Below are positions 1 through 7,175 of a stretch of 7,175 bases of DNA, piece by piece (within the stretch, counting starts at the first letter, position 1; each line of letters begins with the position of its first letter). The stretch lies in assembly GCA_003648125.1 (NCBI GenBank), contig QMOE01000108.1, positions 1 through 7,175 on the forward strand. Direction: 5' to 3'. The stretch comes from Chloroflexota bacterium. Lineage in GTDB: Bacteria; Chloroflexota; Anaerolineae; B4-G1. The position numbers and the translations under genes were made by a program. Below the pieces are notes generated by a model. It worked only from the letters and a program-made list of their open reading frames with translations, did no database searches and was not told the DNA's origin.

Positions 1-44
1 CTGCGGGGGCTGCGGAAAGCCCGCGAAGCGGGGTTTGGCTATGA

Positions 45-66
45 GCACGGCGGTTTAGCGCCGTGC
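45..66. repeat. G+C-rich hairpin (8-bp perfect stem)
   Basis: The arms gcacggcg (45-52) and cgccgtgc (59-66) are perfect reverse complements around a 6-base loop. No T-run follows on the plus strand, so it is not a classical Rho-independent terminator. It could still protect or end a transcript from a gene to the left of the window, or be a copy of a genomic palindromic repeat. Confidence 0.45.
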
Positions 67-108
67 GGTACGCGACGCAAATTTTAATTGCACAGGTCGC
101 AAGATTTT

Positions 109-170
109 GGACACGGACAAACACGGATAGATAAAAAATCTGTGTGCCCAGTCCGTGTTAATCCGTGTCC
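109..170. repeat. Imperfect inverted repeat with 19-bp arms
   Basis: The left arm at 109-127 and the right arm at 152-170 are reverse complements at 17 of 19 positions, with a 24-base centre. Each arm itself contains two copies of an acacgga/tccgtgt unit. The centre contains a small nested agat...atct pairing. The whole could fold as one long stem. It has no adjoining T-run and no coding potential. From memory, similar tccgtgttaatccgtgtcc strings recur between genes in Chloroflexota and some other environmental bacteria, which suggests a dispersed repeat family. That recall was not checked. Confidence 0.6.
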
Positions 171-357
171 CATTTCTCCCCTCTCGTCGGCTTGAGGCGC
201 AGCTTCGTTAGGCGCTTACAAAAAGTGTTCGTCCACATCTCGTTTCACCTGTGACGTAACCAATTGGGGGACGATGTGTTTTAATTCGTGTTGTGGCTAC
301 CTTGTCATTGTACAAATGCAATAACACCACATCAACTCTATTTTTAGGGGAGGGACG

Positions 358-963
358 ATGAACGCGCTTTTGAGTATAATTGTGCTCGTCGGCGCCTACT
401 TGTTGGGATCGATCCCATTTGGGTTGTTGCTCGTGCGCGCGACGACTGGAAAGGACGTGCGCGAGATCGGCAGCGGACGTATCGGCGGCACCAATGTCCT
501 GCGGGCTGCTGGCCCCGGCGTGGCGTTACTGTCGGTACTGGGGGACTTTGCCAAAGGGCTGTTACCCGTGTGGCTGGCGCAGACTTTCGTGGGGATACCC
601 GCAGTTGAAGCCCTGGCCGGCCTGCTGGCAGTGGTCGGCCATAACTATTCGATCTTTATTGGCTTCAAGGGAGGAGCTGGAACTGCAACTACTATCGGCG
701 GGGCTGTTGCTTTGTGGCCGTGGAACGGGCCGATTCTGGTATGCGTTGGGATTGTGGTTGTCCTGGCTACGCGCTATGCCTCGGCCGGGTCCATTACTAT
801 CGCGCTACTACTCCCGATCATTTACGCGCTGCGGGCTGGGCTAAGGGACGCCCCGTGGCCCTACCTGATTCACGGGCTAGGCACGATGGCGCTGACACTG
901 TGGGCGCTGCGGCCCAACATCCAGCGATTGCGGGATGGCAACGAGCGGAAAGTGTCACTTTAA
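358..963 (+). CDS. plsY: Glycerol-3-phosphate acyltransferase PlsY, divergent
   Basis: This is an integral membrane acyltransferase of the PlsY family. It transfers an acyl group from acyl-phosphate to glycerol 3-phosphate, the first step of phospholipid synthesis. At 201 residues it has normal length, and it is hydrophobic throughout with several membrane helices. Family motifs are visible: GSIPFG near residue 17, the motif-1 loop GSGRIGGTN (38-46) with Arg49, GHNYSIF followed by FKGG (94-106), RYASAGSI (139-146), and the C-terminal PNIQRL...E (186-196). Several normally conserved positions differ: motif-1 Asn is Arg41, the Lys after FKGG is Ala107, and the His usually three residues before the C-terminal Asn is Leu184. 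It may therefore be a lineage-specific paralogue with altered activity. ATG 358 follows a strong purine-rich ribosome site (aggggaggg). The gene converges on def and no strong terminator is seen between them. Confidence 0.9.
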   Translation: MNALLSIIVLVGAYLLGSIPFGLLLVRATTGKDVREIGSGRIGGTNVLRAAGPGVALLSVLGDFAKGLLPVWLAQTFVGIPAVEALAGLLAVVGHNYSIFIGFKGGAGTATTIGGAVALWPWNGPILVCVGIVVVLATRYASAGSITIALLLPIIYALRAGLRDAPWPYLIHGLGTMALTLWALRPNIQRLRDGNERKVSL

Positions 964-1039
964 ATCTGAGATTGAGCCTGTCGAGCTGATTGCACAGGTC
1001 GAAAATATCAGCCAGTCAAATCCGCCGATGCTGCCATCA

Positions 1040-1621
1040 CTACGGCGACCAGGAAGCTATCGTCCGGTCGGCTCTCTCCTGGGCTGCCTCCGCTGCCTCC
1101 TCGTCCCCTTCAGGTACGGGCCAGAGCTTTTCCGGGTCATCAATGTGATCAATGAATAGAATCCCGTCGCAATGGTCAATCTCGTGCTGAAAGACGCGGG
1201 CCAGGAGTCCCTTTGCCTTGATGCGCACATTTCGTCCCTGGGCGTCCCACCCTTTGACGGTGACAGCATAATGGCGCTCCACTTCCCCGACTAAGCCAGG
1301 GATAGAGAGACAGCCTTCGATACCTTCCTCCACCTCTCGGGATCTACGCGCCAGTTTGGGATTGACGACCGCGTAAAACCTCCAGGACTCGCGTCCCTCG
1401 CTTTCTTCTTCGTCTTCCTCGCTCTCCTCGGGCACCTCGACGACGATGACGCGCTCCGGCACGCCTACCTGGATGGCAGCCAGGCCAATGCCGTTTGCTG
1501 TGCGCATCGTCTCAATCATATCGTCAATTAACTGCCGTAAAGCCGGGCTTACGCGACGCACGCGGCGCGATCTTTCGCGTAGCAGGGGGTCGTCGTAAAT
1601 CACAATTGCTCGTGTGTGCAT
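1040..1621 (-). CDS. def: Peptide deformylase
   Basis: This iron- or zinc-type hydrolase removes the N-formyl group from new proteins at the ribosome. The 193-residue product has all three family motifs: GIGLAAIQVG (44-53), EGCLSIPG (102-109) and QHEIDH (145-150). The metal ligands are Cys104, His146 and His150, the catalytic Glu is Glu147, and Gln51 is present, so it should be active. An unusual feature is a run of Glu/Asp/Ser at about 65-76 between core strands, plus an acidic Ala/Glu-rich C-terminal tail (about 170-184). The frame extends upstream to 1705, but ATG 1621 is preferred: it has an aggag ribosome site 8 bases away and begins the family-typical N-terminus. It starts 2 bases after the stop of the upstream membrane protein gene, so the two are probably co-transcribed and translationally coupled. 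Confidence 0.95.
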   Translation of the reverse strand: MHTRAIVIYDDPLLRERSRRVRRVSPALRQLIDDMIETMRTANGIGLAAIQVGVPERVIVVEVPEESEEDEEESEGRESWRFYAVVNPKLARRSREVEEGIEGCLSIPGLVGEVERHYAVTVKGWDAQGRNVRIKAKGLLARVFQHEIDHCDGILFIDHIDDPEKLWPVPEGDEEAAEAAQERADRTIASWSP

Positions 1622-1623
1622 AG

Positions 1624-3306
1624 TCAAGTCTCCTGTTGTTGCAAGGGTAGAAATTGAGGTGCAGAGGGCGACGATTGGCGAATCTGGTCGTAGACGGAGA
1701 ACCAATCGAGCAATTCGGCCTGATGGCGCTCGACCTCATTCTGGCGCTGTTGGCTCTGGAAATCCTCCACGCGGCGAAATATCTCGGCCTGTACGCTGCG
1801 GGGGTCCTTGACCAGGTTGAACGTAAAGGCCCCAGCTCCGGCCGTCTCAATGGTCACTGATCCATAGTTCAACAACTTGGCCAGGAAACCGGGAATCTCC
1901 AGGTTAATGTTCTGGATCACGTCCAGGCTGGCCTCCCGTCGGTCTTCGCGCAAATAGAAAGGCAGTCGCTCAACGTCAATGATGCGCGTGGTCGTTACCT
2001 GGTAGATGTCGTTTTGCCAATCGTCGAATTTCCACAACCACCAGGGGAACAGAAAGACGAGCGCCGTGCCATAGCCGATCAGAGTCGGCATCAAGCTCTT
2101 GGAGACCATGAAAAGAGTAAAAATAGTGGCTGCGATAATGAGCAGCGTAGGAAGCCCAATGGGGCCTATCAGGGCAATCCAATGCTTGCGCCAGGTGATG
2201 GTATCTCCTTGTTCGTGCCGCAGCGGGGGCAGGAAATAAGTGAAAATGCGGACGGGAGCAAGGAGCCAGGAAGGGGGCTTTAATTCAAAGCGCTGCTTCT
2301 TGGGAGGTGCTGCCGGCGTGACGGCCGGCTCCTCCAAAGACGGGATGTCAAAGTGACGCCGCATAATGTCGCGCAGTGAAGCCAACTCCTCGGCTCTGGC
2401 GCCTGCCTGCACGCGCTGGATTTGCCCGAGAATCGCATCCTGTATCCCGGCCGGGCCAGGGATGTCTCGGAAGGCCACGTGCCCGCGCTCTCCGGCCGTC
2501 TCAATAATCAAATTACCAAAGTTGTATATCTGGGCCAACATCCCTTCTTGCGACAACTGGACATCCTGCACGGCGCGCAGTGGAGCCTCGGAGCGGGACT
2601 CGCGGATGATAAAGACCCGCTCCTCGTGTACGACCCGCTTGCTCGTCACGACATAGTTGTCGTTCAAGTGATCCACGTACAGATACAAGATAAAGGCCAC
2701 GGAGGGCAGACCTAGCAGCACTCCCGCGACCAGGGCCACAAGCCCTCCCCCCTTGGATCCCCAATAGCCACAGCCGACCAGGTCTACCAGGAGCACAAAG
2801 ATGGGAAAGGCAATGTTACGAACCAGTACCCAGGGGTGTTTGTGCGAGTGAACGATGACGACCTCGTCTGGGTCCTGCCACTTGAAGTGACGGGCGCGTC
2901 GCTTTCGCTCGACCGCCGGACTCATCTCTAGTGCCTTGAGCATCGCGGGCCGCTCGCTCAACAACTGGTCCAAATCATCCTTGGACAGGGATAACAGCGT
3001 AGCATCCTGAACAACTTGGACGCTGGCATCGCGCGGCTCGCCCAGCAAGAGCGACGTCTCACCGAAAAAGGCCCCCGGCTCCAGCCGGGCGACTTCTTGC
3101 CGTATCCCCTGCGGATCCACGTGGAGGACACGCAACTCGCCGCTTTCGACCAAGTAGGCCGTGTGACCGGGTCGCCCCTGGCGGCAGATCTCGCTCCCGG
3201 CCGTGGGCCGTGTGTGCTTGACCAGCTTGGCGAGTGCTTTGAGATCGCTCTTTTTGAGGTTGGCGAACAGTGGAATTTGCTTGAGTTGATTTACCACGTC
3301 GGACAT
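1624..3306 (-). CDS. Cyclic nucleotide-binding, tandem bPH membrane protein
   Basis: The 560-residue product has five parts. Residues 5-125 form a cyclic nucleotide-binding (CAP/PKA-type) domain whose phosphate-binding cassette reads FGETSLLLGEPRDASV (81-96). It keeps the Glu (83) and Arg (92) that contact cyclic nucleotide ribose and phosphate in this family. Next come two membrane helices (about 159-181 and 187-211) and a bacterial PH-like (bPH2/YdbT-type) domain (214-300). After a Pro-rich linker (325-345) come two more helices (about 375-401 and 406-426) and a second bPH domain (429-515). The C-terminus is Gln-rich. The two bPH halves are clearly duplicated: both have a NYVVTSKR/IYQVTTTR start, an alternating arginine-rich strand and a (Y)NFG/NYG...IETAG block. 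The likely role is membrane-anchored, ligand-responsive scaffolding or envelope function, but the substrate and partners are unknown. The frame is open to 3393, but ATG 3306 has a ggagag ribosome site about 9 bases upstream and starts the domain properly. Confidence 0.85.
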   Translation of the reverse strand: MSDVVNQLKQIPLFANLKKSDLKALAKLVKHTRPTAGSEICRQGRPGHTAYLVESGELRVLHVDPQGIRQEVARLEPGAFFGETSLLLGEPRDASVQVVQDATLLSLSKDDLDQLLSERPAMLKALEMSPAVERKRRARHFKWQDPDEVVIVHSHKHPWVLVRNIAFPIFVLLVDLVGCGYWGSKGGGLVALVAGVLLGLPSVAFILYLYVDHLNDNYVVTSKRVVHEERVFIIRESRSEAPLRAVQDVQLSQEGMLAQIYNFGNLIIETAGERGHVAFRDIPGPAGIQDAILGQIQRVQAGARAEELASLRDIMRRHFDIPSLEEPAVTPAAPPKKQRFELKPPSWLLAPVRIFTYFLPPLRHEQGDTITWRKHWIALIGPIGLPTLLIIAATIFTLFMVSKSLMPTLIGYGTALVFLFPWWLWKFDDWQNDIYQVTTTRIIDVERLPFYLREDRREASLDVIQNINLEIPGFLAKLLNYGSVTIETAGAGAFTFNLVKDPRSVQAEIFRRVEDFQSQQRQNEVERHQAELLDWFSVYDQIRQSSPSAPQFLPLQQQET

Positions 3307-3328
3307 ACTGATTCTCTCTCCAATTGCA

Positions 3329-3337
3329 ATTGTAGCA
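3329..3337 (-). promoter_or_regulatory. Putative extended -10 promoter for CNB-bPH/def unit
   Basis: Read on the minus strand, TGCTACAAT matches an extended -10 (TGn followed by TATAAT with one mismatch). It lies about 22 bases before the ATG at 3306, leaving a short leader that includes the ggagag ribosome site. No good -35 is found at 16-18 bases, which is tolerable for an extended -10 promoter. This is sequence-match evidence only. Confidence 0.4.
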
Positions 3338-3589
3338 CATTCTGATAGGGAGGGAAAGCAACAATGCTCACCACATCTCCCCCACCTCTTCATAATTTAC
3401 TCACAGGTTTGTGGCATACTGTGGACAGGTTAGGAGAAAGGCTAGCGGCATTTGGAGGCACGACCATGCAGGAAGCAGAGTTGACATCTAGGGAATCACC
3501 TTGCTCGTCCTGGTGACAGGGCTTTGGGTCTGCCTCTGGGTTCCACTATTGCCTTCTTTCTGACTAAAATTAAATTCAGGAGGTGTGAA

Positions 3590-4051
3590 ATGTCTAAAAA
3601 ATGGTTCTGGGTGCGAGTGCTGGTGATGTTGGTCGTCGTTGGCCTGCTAGCCGGAGGCGGGTTCGCGCTCTACCGCGCCGGTTGGTCACAGGGACACGCA
3701 GCGGTCCAACTGGAGGGTGCAGGTGGAGAGGGCGAGACGGCCTTCCCCGGTTTCGGCTACCCCGGACGGGCCTTTGGTGCCTCGCACGGCTTTGTGCCTT
3801 TCATGTTCGGCGCGGGGTTGATCTTTAGGATCGGGCTGCTGCTGCTGTTCATCATCTTGATCAGCCGACTGCTCCGCTTTGTCATCTGGGGTCCTGCCTG
3901 GCGGTTCGGGATGGCTAGGTCGGGATTCAGGCCCAGTGCCCACTGGCATCGCATGCACGGCCCTGTGCCCCCGTGGTGTTGGGGGGAGCCGGCGGAAGAG
4001 AAAGGCGAGCGAGTTGAGCCACAGGCAGATACCGGCGCGGCTGAGGTATAA
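3590..4051 (+). CDS. Small two-helix membrane protein, His/Trp-rich tail
   Basis: I do not recognise a named family. The 153-residue product has a basic start (MSKK), a hydrophobic helix at about 8-28, a Gly-rich stretch without helices (30-70), a second hydrophobic helix at about 75-99, and a polar C-terminal tail. The tail contains HWHRMH (118-123) and PWCWGEP (128-134), a clustering of His, Trp and Cys that could bind metal or haem, followed by an acidic end. ATG 3590 is chosen because an aggagg ribosome site lies 6 bases upstream; the frame extends to 3524 but without such a site. By memory, similar small His/Trp-rich membrane proteins occur next to two-component systems in Chloroflexota, and one follows downstream here. 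Function is unknown, and a role as an accessory to the kinase is speculation. Confidence 0.75.
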   Translation: MSKKWFWVRVLVMLVVVGLLAGGGFALYRAGWSQGHAAVQLEGAGGEGETAFPGFGYPGRAFGASHGFVPFMFGAGLIFRIGLLLLFIILISRLLRFVIWGPAWRFGMARSGFRPSAHWHRMHGPVPPWCWGEPAEEKGERVEPQADTGAAEV

Positions 4052-4135
4052 CGTAAACACAGCGGGGATGGGCATCGCGCCGTCAGTGGAACAAGCAAGA
4101 TACTCGTCCCCGCTCCCAGCCGTATTTTCGCATCC

Positions 4136-4159
4136 GGGGCAGGCACGAGACGCTGCCCC
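4136..4159. repeat. Hairpin upstream of the methyltransferase gene
   Basis: ggggcag (4136-4142) and ctgcccc (4153-4159) are perfect reverse complements around a 10-base loop. It sits 27 bases before the methyltransferase ATG, in the 135-base gap after the small membrane protein gene. No T-run follows. It may be a dispersed palindromic repeat, or it may limit transcription between the two genes. Confidence 0.4.
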
Positions 4160-4186
4160 TACTGATTACAATTGGAGGAATTACCT

Positions 4187-4714
4187 ATGACTAGAGCAAT
4201 GTCTGATCTTGGGTTCAACATGATGTCCTGGATATTCAAACTACGTGATCTCGTCTCTCCCCGCGAGGAGATTTTGAAAGAAGCGGGAATTGAGCCGGGG
4301 ACCCGATTGCTCGATTATGGATGTGGCCCCGGAGGATACGTCACCGCCGCTGTGGAACTGGTGGACAGGTCAGGGCAGGTTTACGCATTGGACATCCACC
4401 CGCTCGCGGTTCGGCGCGTTCAGGAACTCGCCAGAAAGAAACAACTGACGAACGTGGAAACCATCTGTTCCGACTGTCAAACCGGGCTGCCCGATGACAG
4501 TGTGGATGTCGTGCTGCTCTATGACGTCTTTCACGTACTGGATGAGCCACAGGCGGTGTTGGCGGAGTTGCATCGCGTGTTGAAAAAAGGCGGGACGCTA
4601 TCCTTCAGTGACCATCACTTGAACGAGAGTGAGATCATAGCCGGAGTGACGAGTGGTCAATTATTCAGACTGGCGAAAAAATATGAACACACGCACCAAT
4701 TTGAGCGATTATAG
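4187..4714 (+). CDS. Class I SAM-dependent methyltransferase
   Basis: The 175-residue product has the Rossmann-fold methyltransferase signature. Motif I is LLDYGCGPGGY (41-51), binding the methionine part of S-adenosylmethionine. It is followed by an acidic residue (Asp69) at the end of strand 2 that should contact the ribose, a motif-IV-like strand VVLLYDVFH (108-116), and LKKGGTLSFSD (132-142). This is the UbiE/Methyltransf_11 type. The substrate cannot be read from the sequence. It is short for the class but ends as a normal small member would, so it is judged complete. ATG 4187 follows a ggagg ribosome site by about 8 bases; a TTG at 4172 overlaps that site and is unlikely. By hand count, two 60-base samples of this gene are about 45-47% G+C, against 67% in one sample of the downstream regulator, which hints at a different origin. 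Confidence 0.85.
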   Translation: MTRAMSDLGFNMMSWIFKLRDLVSPREEILKEAGIEPGTRLLDYGCGPGGYVTAAVELVDRSGQVYALDIHPLAVRRVQELARKKQLTNVETICSDCQTGLPDDSVDVVLLYDVFHVLDEPQAVLAELHRVLKKGGTLSFSDHHLNESEIIAGVTSGQLFRLAKKYEHTHQFERL

Positions 4715-4747
4715 AAATCGGAAACGTTAGCCCTCGCGCTGTTGGTA

Positions 4748-4756
4748 ACTTGACAC
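4748..4756 (+). repeat. Left 9-bp target-site duplication
   Basis: acttgacac directly abuts the left end of the inverted-repeat element and recurs exactly at 4879-4887 abutting the right end, as expected for a transposition target duplication. Confidence 0.75.
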
Positions 4757-4794
4757 CAGCAATTCCCGTTATGGTAGAAAACGACAAGTTGTAG

Positions 4795-4814
4795 CCGCGA
4801 TTTCGCAATCGCGG
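4795..4814. repeat. Hairpin inside the MITE-like element, left
   Basis: ccgcgatt (4795-4802) pairs perfectly with aatcgcgg (4807-4814) around a 4-base loop. A related hairpin lies at 4840-4857. Confidence 0.6.
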
Positions 4815-4839
4815 AAGACGTTTTACGCGGTACAACGGG

Positions 4840-4857
4840 CGCGATTTGGAAATCGCG
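4840..4857. repeat. Hairpin inside the MITE-like element, right
   Basis: cgcgattt (4840-4847) and aaatcgcg (4850-4857) are perfect reverse complements with only 2 bases between, so about 6-7 pairs would form. It mirrors the left hairpin within the element. Confidence 0.55.
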
Positions 4858-4878
4858 ACTACAAAACGGGAATTGCTG

Positions 4879-4887
4879 ACTTGACAC
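4879..4887 (+). repeat. Right 9-bp target-site duplication
   Basis: acttgacac, identical to 4748-4756. This copy includes the TTGACA that serves as the -35 of the promoter before the response regulator gene. Confidence 0.75.
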
Positions 4888-4909
4888 GTTCCCCAAAATC
4901 AATAATAAT
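4881..4909 (+). promoter_or_regulatory. Sigma-70-type promoter for the two-component operon
   Basis: A perfect TTGACA (4881-4886), a 17-base spacer and AATAAT (4904-4909, five of six to consensus). The expected start point lies only a few bases before the ATG at 4919, so the mRNA would be leaderless or nearly so. This agrees with the absence of a clear ribosome site there. The -35 lies inside the right target-site duplication. Confidence 0.65.
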
Positions 4910-4918
4910 GAGTAGACG

Positions 4919-5605
4919 ATGAACGAAACAATCCTGGTGGTAGACGACGAACCGAAAATCGTCAAACAGGCGCGGGACTATTTAGAGCAAGGCGGGTTCC
5001 GCGTCGTCACGGCCAGCGATGGCAAGATGGCCATGGCTGTAGCGCGGCACGAGCGGCCTGACCTGATCGTGCTCGACCTGAACCTGCCGCAAATGGATGG
5101 CCTGGACGTCTGCCGGGCGCTGCGGCGCGAGTCGGTTGTGCCGATCATCATGCTCACCGCCCGCGTTGACGAGACTGACCGGTTGATCGGGTTGGAACTG
5201 GGCGCGGACGATTACATCACCAAGCCGTTCTCCCCGCGCGAGTTGGTGGCCCGCGTGCGAGCCGTACTGCGCCGCGTGCGAGGTGGCATCCACCAACCGG
5301 GCCTCATCCGGGCCGGCGATCTGGAGATTGATCTGCCCGGCCACCGCGTTACCCGTGCCGGAGAGCCGATTCGCCTCACCCGCAGCGAGTTCAACCTGCT
5401 CGCTCTTTTGGCCCAGCACCCAGGGCAGACCTTTACCCGCGCCCAGTTGCTGGACCGACTGCACGGCGTGGCGTACGATGGCTTTGACCGCAGCATAGAC
5501 GCCCACGTCAAGAACCTGCGCCGCAAACTAGAGCCTGACCCCGCCGATCCGCGCTACGTGTTCACCGTCTACGGCGTGGGCTACAAATTCAACGACGAGA
5601 TGTGA
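4919..5605 (+). CDS. OmpR/PhoB-family response regulator
   Basis: This 228-residue cytoplasmic transcription regulator is switched by phosphorylation. The receiver domain (3-118) has the acidic pair Asp9/Asp10, phospho-acceptor Asp53 (in VLDLNLP), Thr80, and Lys102 in TKPFSP, so all catalytic positions are present. The winged-helix DNA-binding domain (about 128-226) shows the typical LTRSEFNLL, the recognition-helix region RSIDAHVKNLRRKL, and the YVFTVYGVGYKF wing. The gene overlaps the next gene, its likely cognate kinase, by 4 bases. A near-consensus promoter lies immediately upstream. The ATG at 4919 has no strong ribosome site but starts exactly at the family N-terminus (NETILVVDDE). Target genes are not evident, although autoregulation is common in this family. 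Confidence 0.95.
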   Translation: MNETILVVDDEPKIVKQARDYLEQGGFRVVTASDGKMAMAVARHERPDLIVLDLNLPQMDGLDVCRALRRESVVPIIMLTARVDETDRLIGLELGADDYITKPFSPRELVARVRAVLRRVRGGIHQPGLIRAGDLEIDLPGHRVTRAGEPIRLTRSEFNLLALLAQHPGQTFTRAQLLDRLHGVAYDGFDRSIDAHVKNLRRKLEPDPADPRYVFTVYGVGYKFNDEM

Positions 5606-6786
5606 TCTTGAGAAGCAAAAACCATCACCAACGCCGGCCGCCGATAGGCCCGCATCCACCGTGGGCGCACTGGGACCACGATCGCGAGTTCAAGTGGCCG
5701 CGGGCGCGGCGTCGCCAGCGAAGGTTTCTCTTCTTTCGCTTTGCCGGACTATTTGGCTTCATAGCTCTGCTAGTATTGGGTGGGATGACGGCGTTTGCTT
5801 TTTTGCTTTCGCGGTTATTCGAAGGCGGCGGGCGGATGGCGGCGTTGGTGTGGATCGGGGGCTGCGGCCTCTCACTGGCGCTGCCGCTGCTGGCGGGGAT
5901 CATAGCAATGCGGGCCTTTCGCGACATTGCTACCCCGCTGGCCGACGTGATGACCGCGGCCGATGCCGTGGCCGCGGGCGACCTGAGCGTGCGGGTAGAG
6001 ATGCCTGCACGCGGCCCAGGCGAGTTTGGCCGACTGGCTGAATCGTTCAATCGCATGGCCGAGGAGTTGGAGCAAGCCGACCAGCGGCGCCGCAACCTCA
6101 CCGCAGACGTGGCCCACGAACTGCGCACCCCCCTGCACATCATCCAGGGCAACCTGGAGGGCATTCTCGATGACGTGTACGAGCCGACCTCAGAGCACAT
6201 CACCGCCACGTTGGACGAAACCCACCTGCTGGCGCGACTGGTGGAGGATTTGCGGACGCTTTCGCTGGCAGAGGCCGGTCAGTTGCCGCTGGAATGGGAG
6301 GCGGTAGACGTGGCCGAATTACTGACCGACCTATCCACCAGCTTTGGCGGCCAGACCGAGGCGGCGGGGCTTGACCTGCGCGTCGAGATTGAGGGCGAAC
6401 TACCCACCATCACCGGTGACGTGGGGCGATTGAATCAAGTGCTGGGCAATCTGATGGGCAACGCACTGCGCCACACACCGCCTGGGGGTATTATTACACT
6501 CCGGGCGGAGCGCAGCGATGGCGACGTCCGCATCATCGTGCAAGATACCGGTGAGGGCATCCCGGCCGAGGATTTGCCCTACGTCTTTGATCGTTTCTGG
6601 CGCGGCGACCGGGCCCGTTCCCACGCTGGTGGGGCCGGGAGTGGGTTAGGACTGGCTATCGCCCGGCAATTGGTGCAGGCCCACGGTGGCGCTATCCGCG
6701 TCGAGAGCGAGCCGGGCCAGGGAACGACGTTCATCATCGAGTTGTCGGCAGATGAACGGCCCACTACAGACTATGTAGCTATGTAG
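5602..6786 (+). CDS. HAMP-containing sensor histidine kinase
   Basis: This 394-residue membrane kinase should phosphorylate the regulator encoded just upstream. Order: a cytoplasmic N-tail rich in His, Pro and Trp (1-33; His8, 9, 18, 23, 26), a basic stretch (34-41), helix 1 (about 46-71), a loop of under 10 residues, helix 2 (about 80-103), HAMP (105-157), a HisKA dimerisation domain with phospho-acceptor His172 in DVAHELRTPL, and an HATPase domain with N box NLMGNALRHT (Asn287), G1 DTGEGI (315-320), F box FDRFWRG (329-335) and G2 GSGLGLAI (346-353). There is no periplasmic sensor domain, so the signal is probably sensed in the membrane, through the N-tail, or via a partner. The chosen start is GTG 5602, which overlaps the regulator's stop region (4 bases) and implies translational coupling; TTG 5608 is an alternative. 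Confidence 0.93.
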   Translation: MILRSKNHHQRRPPIGPHPPWAHWDHDREFKWPRARRRQRRFLFFRFAGLFGFIALLVLGGMTAFAFLLSRLFEGGGRMAALVWIGGCGLSLALPLLAGIIAMRAFRDIATPLADVMTAADAVAAGDLSVRVEMPARGPGEFGRLAESFNRMAEELEQADQRRRNLTADVAHELRTPLHIIQGNLEGILDDVYEPTSEHITATLDETHLLARLVEDLRTLSLAEAGQLPLEWEAVDVAELLTDLSTSFGGQTEAAGLDLRVEIEGELPTITGDVGRLNQVLGNLMGNALRHTPPGGIITLRAERSDGDVRIIVQDTGEGIPAEDLPYVFDRFWRGDRARSHAGGAGSGLGLAIARQLVQAHGGAIRVESEPGQGTTFIIELSADERPTTDYVAM

Positions 6787-6805
6787 GTCACGCTTCCAGC
6801 GTGAC
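6787..6805. terminator. Hairpin between convergent kinase and mutL genes
   Basis: gtcacgct (6787-6794) pairs perfectly with agcgtgac (6798-6805) around a 3-base loop, starting directly after the kinase stop codon. Only 26 bases separate the two convergent genes, so it could act as a bidirectional terminator. There is no T-run on either strand, so it may instead be another dispersed palindrome. Confidence 0.4.
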
Positions 6806-6812
6806 TCACCGC

Positions 6813-7175
6813 CTACCGCCCAAACTCGCGTGCCAGTTGCGCCACGCTCAGGTGAATCATCGTGGGCCGCCCGTGGGGGCAGGTACGTGGACTGGTGCAC
6901 TGCTCCAGCGCCCGGATCAACTCCTCCATCTCCGCCCGCGCCATCACCTGCCCGGCCTTGATCGCCGCCCGCTTGCACACACTCAGCGCTACTGCCTTCT
7001 CCACCCTGCTCGCCAGCGGCGCGTCGCCCGCCAAGAGCGCCGCCGCCACGTCCTCTAATACCTGGCGCGGATTCTCTTGCGCCACGAGCGCGGGAAGTGC
7101 GCGCACCAGCAGCGTCGTCCCGCCGAAAGGCTCCATCTGGAAACCCAGGCTTGTCAGTGCCTCCAGATGTTCCTC
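6813..7175 (-). CDS. mutL: DNA mismatch repair protein MutL, C-terminal part
   Basis: Only the last 120 residues are in the window; the frame is open through the right edge, so the start lies outside. MutL couples mismatch recognition by MutS to strand incision. This is the C-terminal dimerisation/endonuclease domain: FGGTTLLVRALPA (17-29 of the visible part), the SVCKRAAIKAG motif corresponding to the ACR metal motif (65-75), the CPHGRPT zinc-site motif (99-105) and a terminal FGR. These motifs mark the nicking-endonuclease type found in bacteria lacking MutH, rather than the E. coli type. The DQHAxxE motif would lie just upstream of the window, so activity is inferred and not fully shown. 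It converges on the histidine kinase gene. Confidence 0.92.
   Translation of the reverse strand, partial: EEHLEALTSLGFQMEPFGGTTLLVRALPALVAQENPRQVLEDVAAALLAGDAPLASRVEKAVALSVCKRAAIKAGQVMARAEMEELIRALEQCTSPRTCPHGRPTMIHLSVAQLAREFGR

Larger units (their letters stand above)
1..357. other. Intergenic region with repeats, no convincing gene
   Basis: No complete gene is visible here. The frame starting at base 1 is open for 28 codons to a TAA at 85-87, and the frame starting at base 2 is open to a TAG at 56-58 and begins with a Cys-x-x-Cys-like peptide. Either could be the tail of a gene entering from the left, but neither peptide is recognisable, so no CDS is called. The region holds a hairpin (45-66), a long imperfect inverted repeat (109-170) and an attC-like half site (185-215), described separately. 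Bases 216-340 are A+T-richer and probably contain the plsY promoter, but I could not find a -35/-10 pair with acceptable spacing. Confidence 0.5.
4757..4878. mobile_element. MITE-like element, 122 bp, 14-bp TIRs
   Basis: The ends are perfect 14-bp inverted repeats: cagcaattcccgtt (4757-4770) and its complement (4865-4878). They are bounded on both sides by the same 9-bp direct repeat. There is no open reading frame, so it would depend on a transposase in trans. The interior is a quasi-palindrome. After the left end there are 18 unmatched bases (4771-4788); then ttgtag plus a cgcgattt hairpin is mirrored by a second such hairpin and ctacaa (4859-4864) beside the right end. The family was not identified. 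A 9-bp duplication is known from several transposase groups, including IS4-type elements, so it does not assign the family. Confidence 0.75.

Overview
The window reads like chromosomal DNA of a filamentous or environmental Chloroflexota bacterium (Anaerolineae/Caldilineae-like). This placement is an inference. It rests on moderately high G+C coding DNA, many palindromic intergenic repeats, a divergent PlsY, a cyclic-nucleotide-binding/double bPH membrane protein next to a peptide deformylase, and an endonuclease-type MutL. No rRNA, tRNA, CRISPR array or complete insertion sequence was seen.

Layout. Bases 1-357 hold no convincing gene but carry a G+C-rich hairpin, a 19-bp-arm inverted repeat and an attC-like half site. 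plsY (358-963, +) makes lysophosphatidic acid. It converges on a leftward two-gene unit: a 560-residue cyclic-nucleotide-binding protein with two membrane/PH-like modules (1624-3306, -), followed after 2 bases by peptide deformylase (1040-1621, -). A divergent gap of 283 bases separates this unit from rightward genes: a small two-helix membrane protein with a His/Trp-rich tail (3590-4051), a class I SAM methyltransferase (4187-4714), and a two-component system made of an OmpR-type regulator (4919-5605) and a histidine kinase (5602-6786) that overlap by 4 bases. The 3' end of mutL enters from the right edge on the minus strand (6813-7175), converging on the kinase.

The most notable non-coding structure is a 122-bp non-coding transposon-like element (MITE) at 4757-4878, just upstream of the response regulator. 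It has perfect 14-bp terminal inverted repeats and is flanked exactly by 9-bp direct repeats that look like a target-site duplication. The duplicated target contains TTGACA. The right-hand copy is the -35 of a near-consensus promoter for the two-component operon, so the insertion probably displaced upstream DNA while leaving the core promoter intact.

Functionally the window mixes housekeeping genes (plsY, def, mutL) with a signalling group. The kinase has almost no extracytoplasmic loop but a His/Pro/Trp-rich cytoplasmic N-terminus, and the nearby small membrane protein has a similar His/Trp tail. A shared sensing role is possible but unproven.
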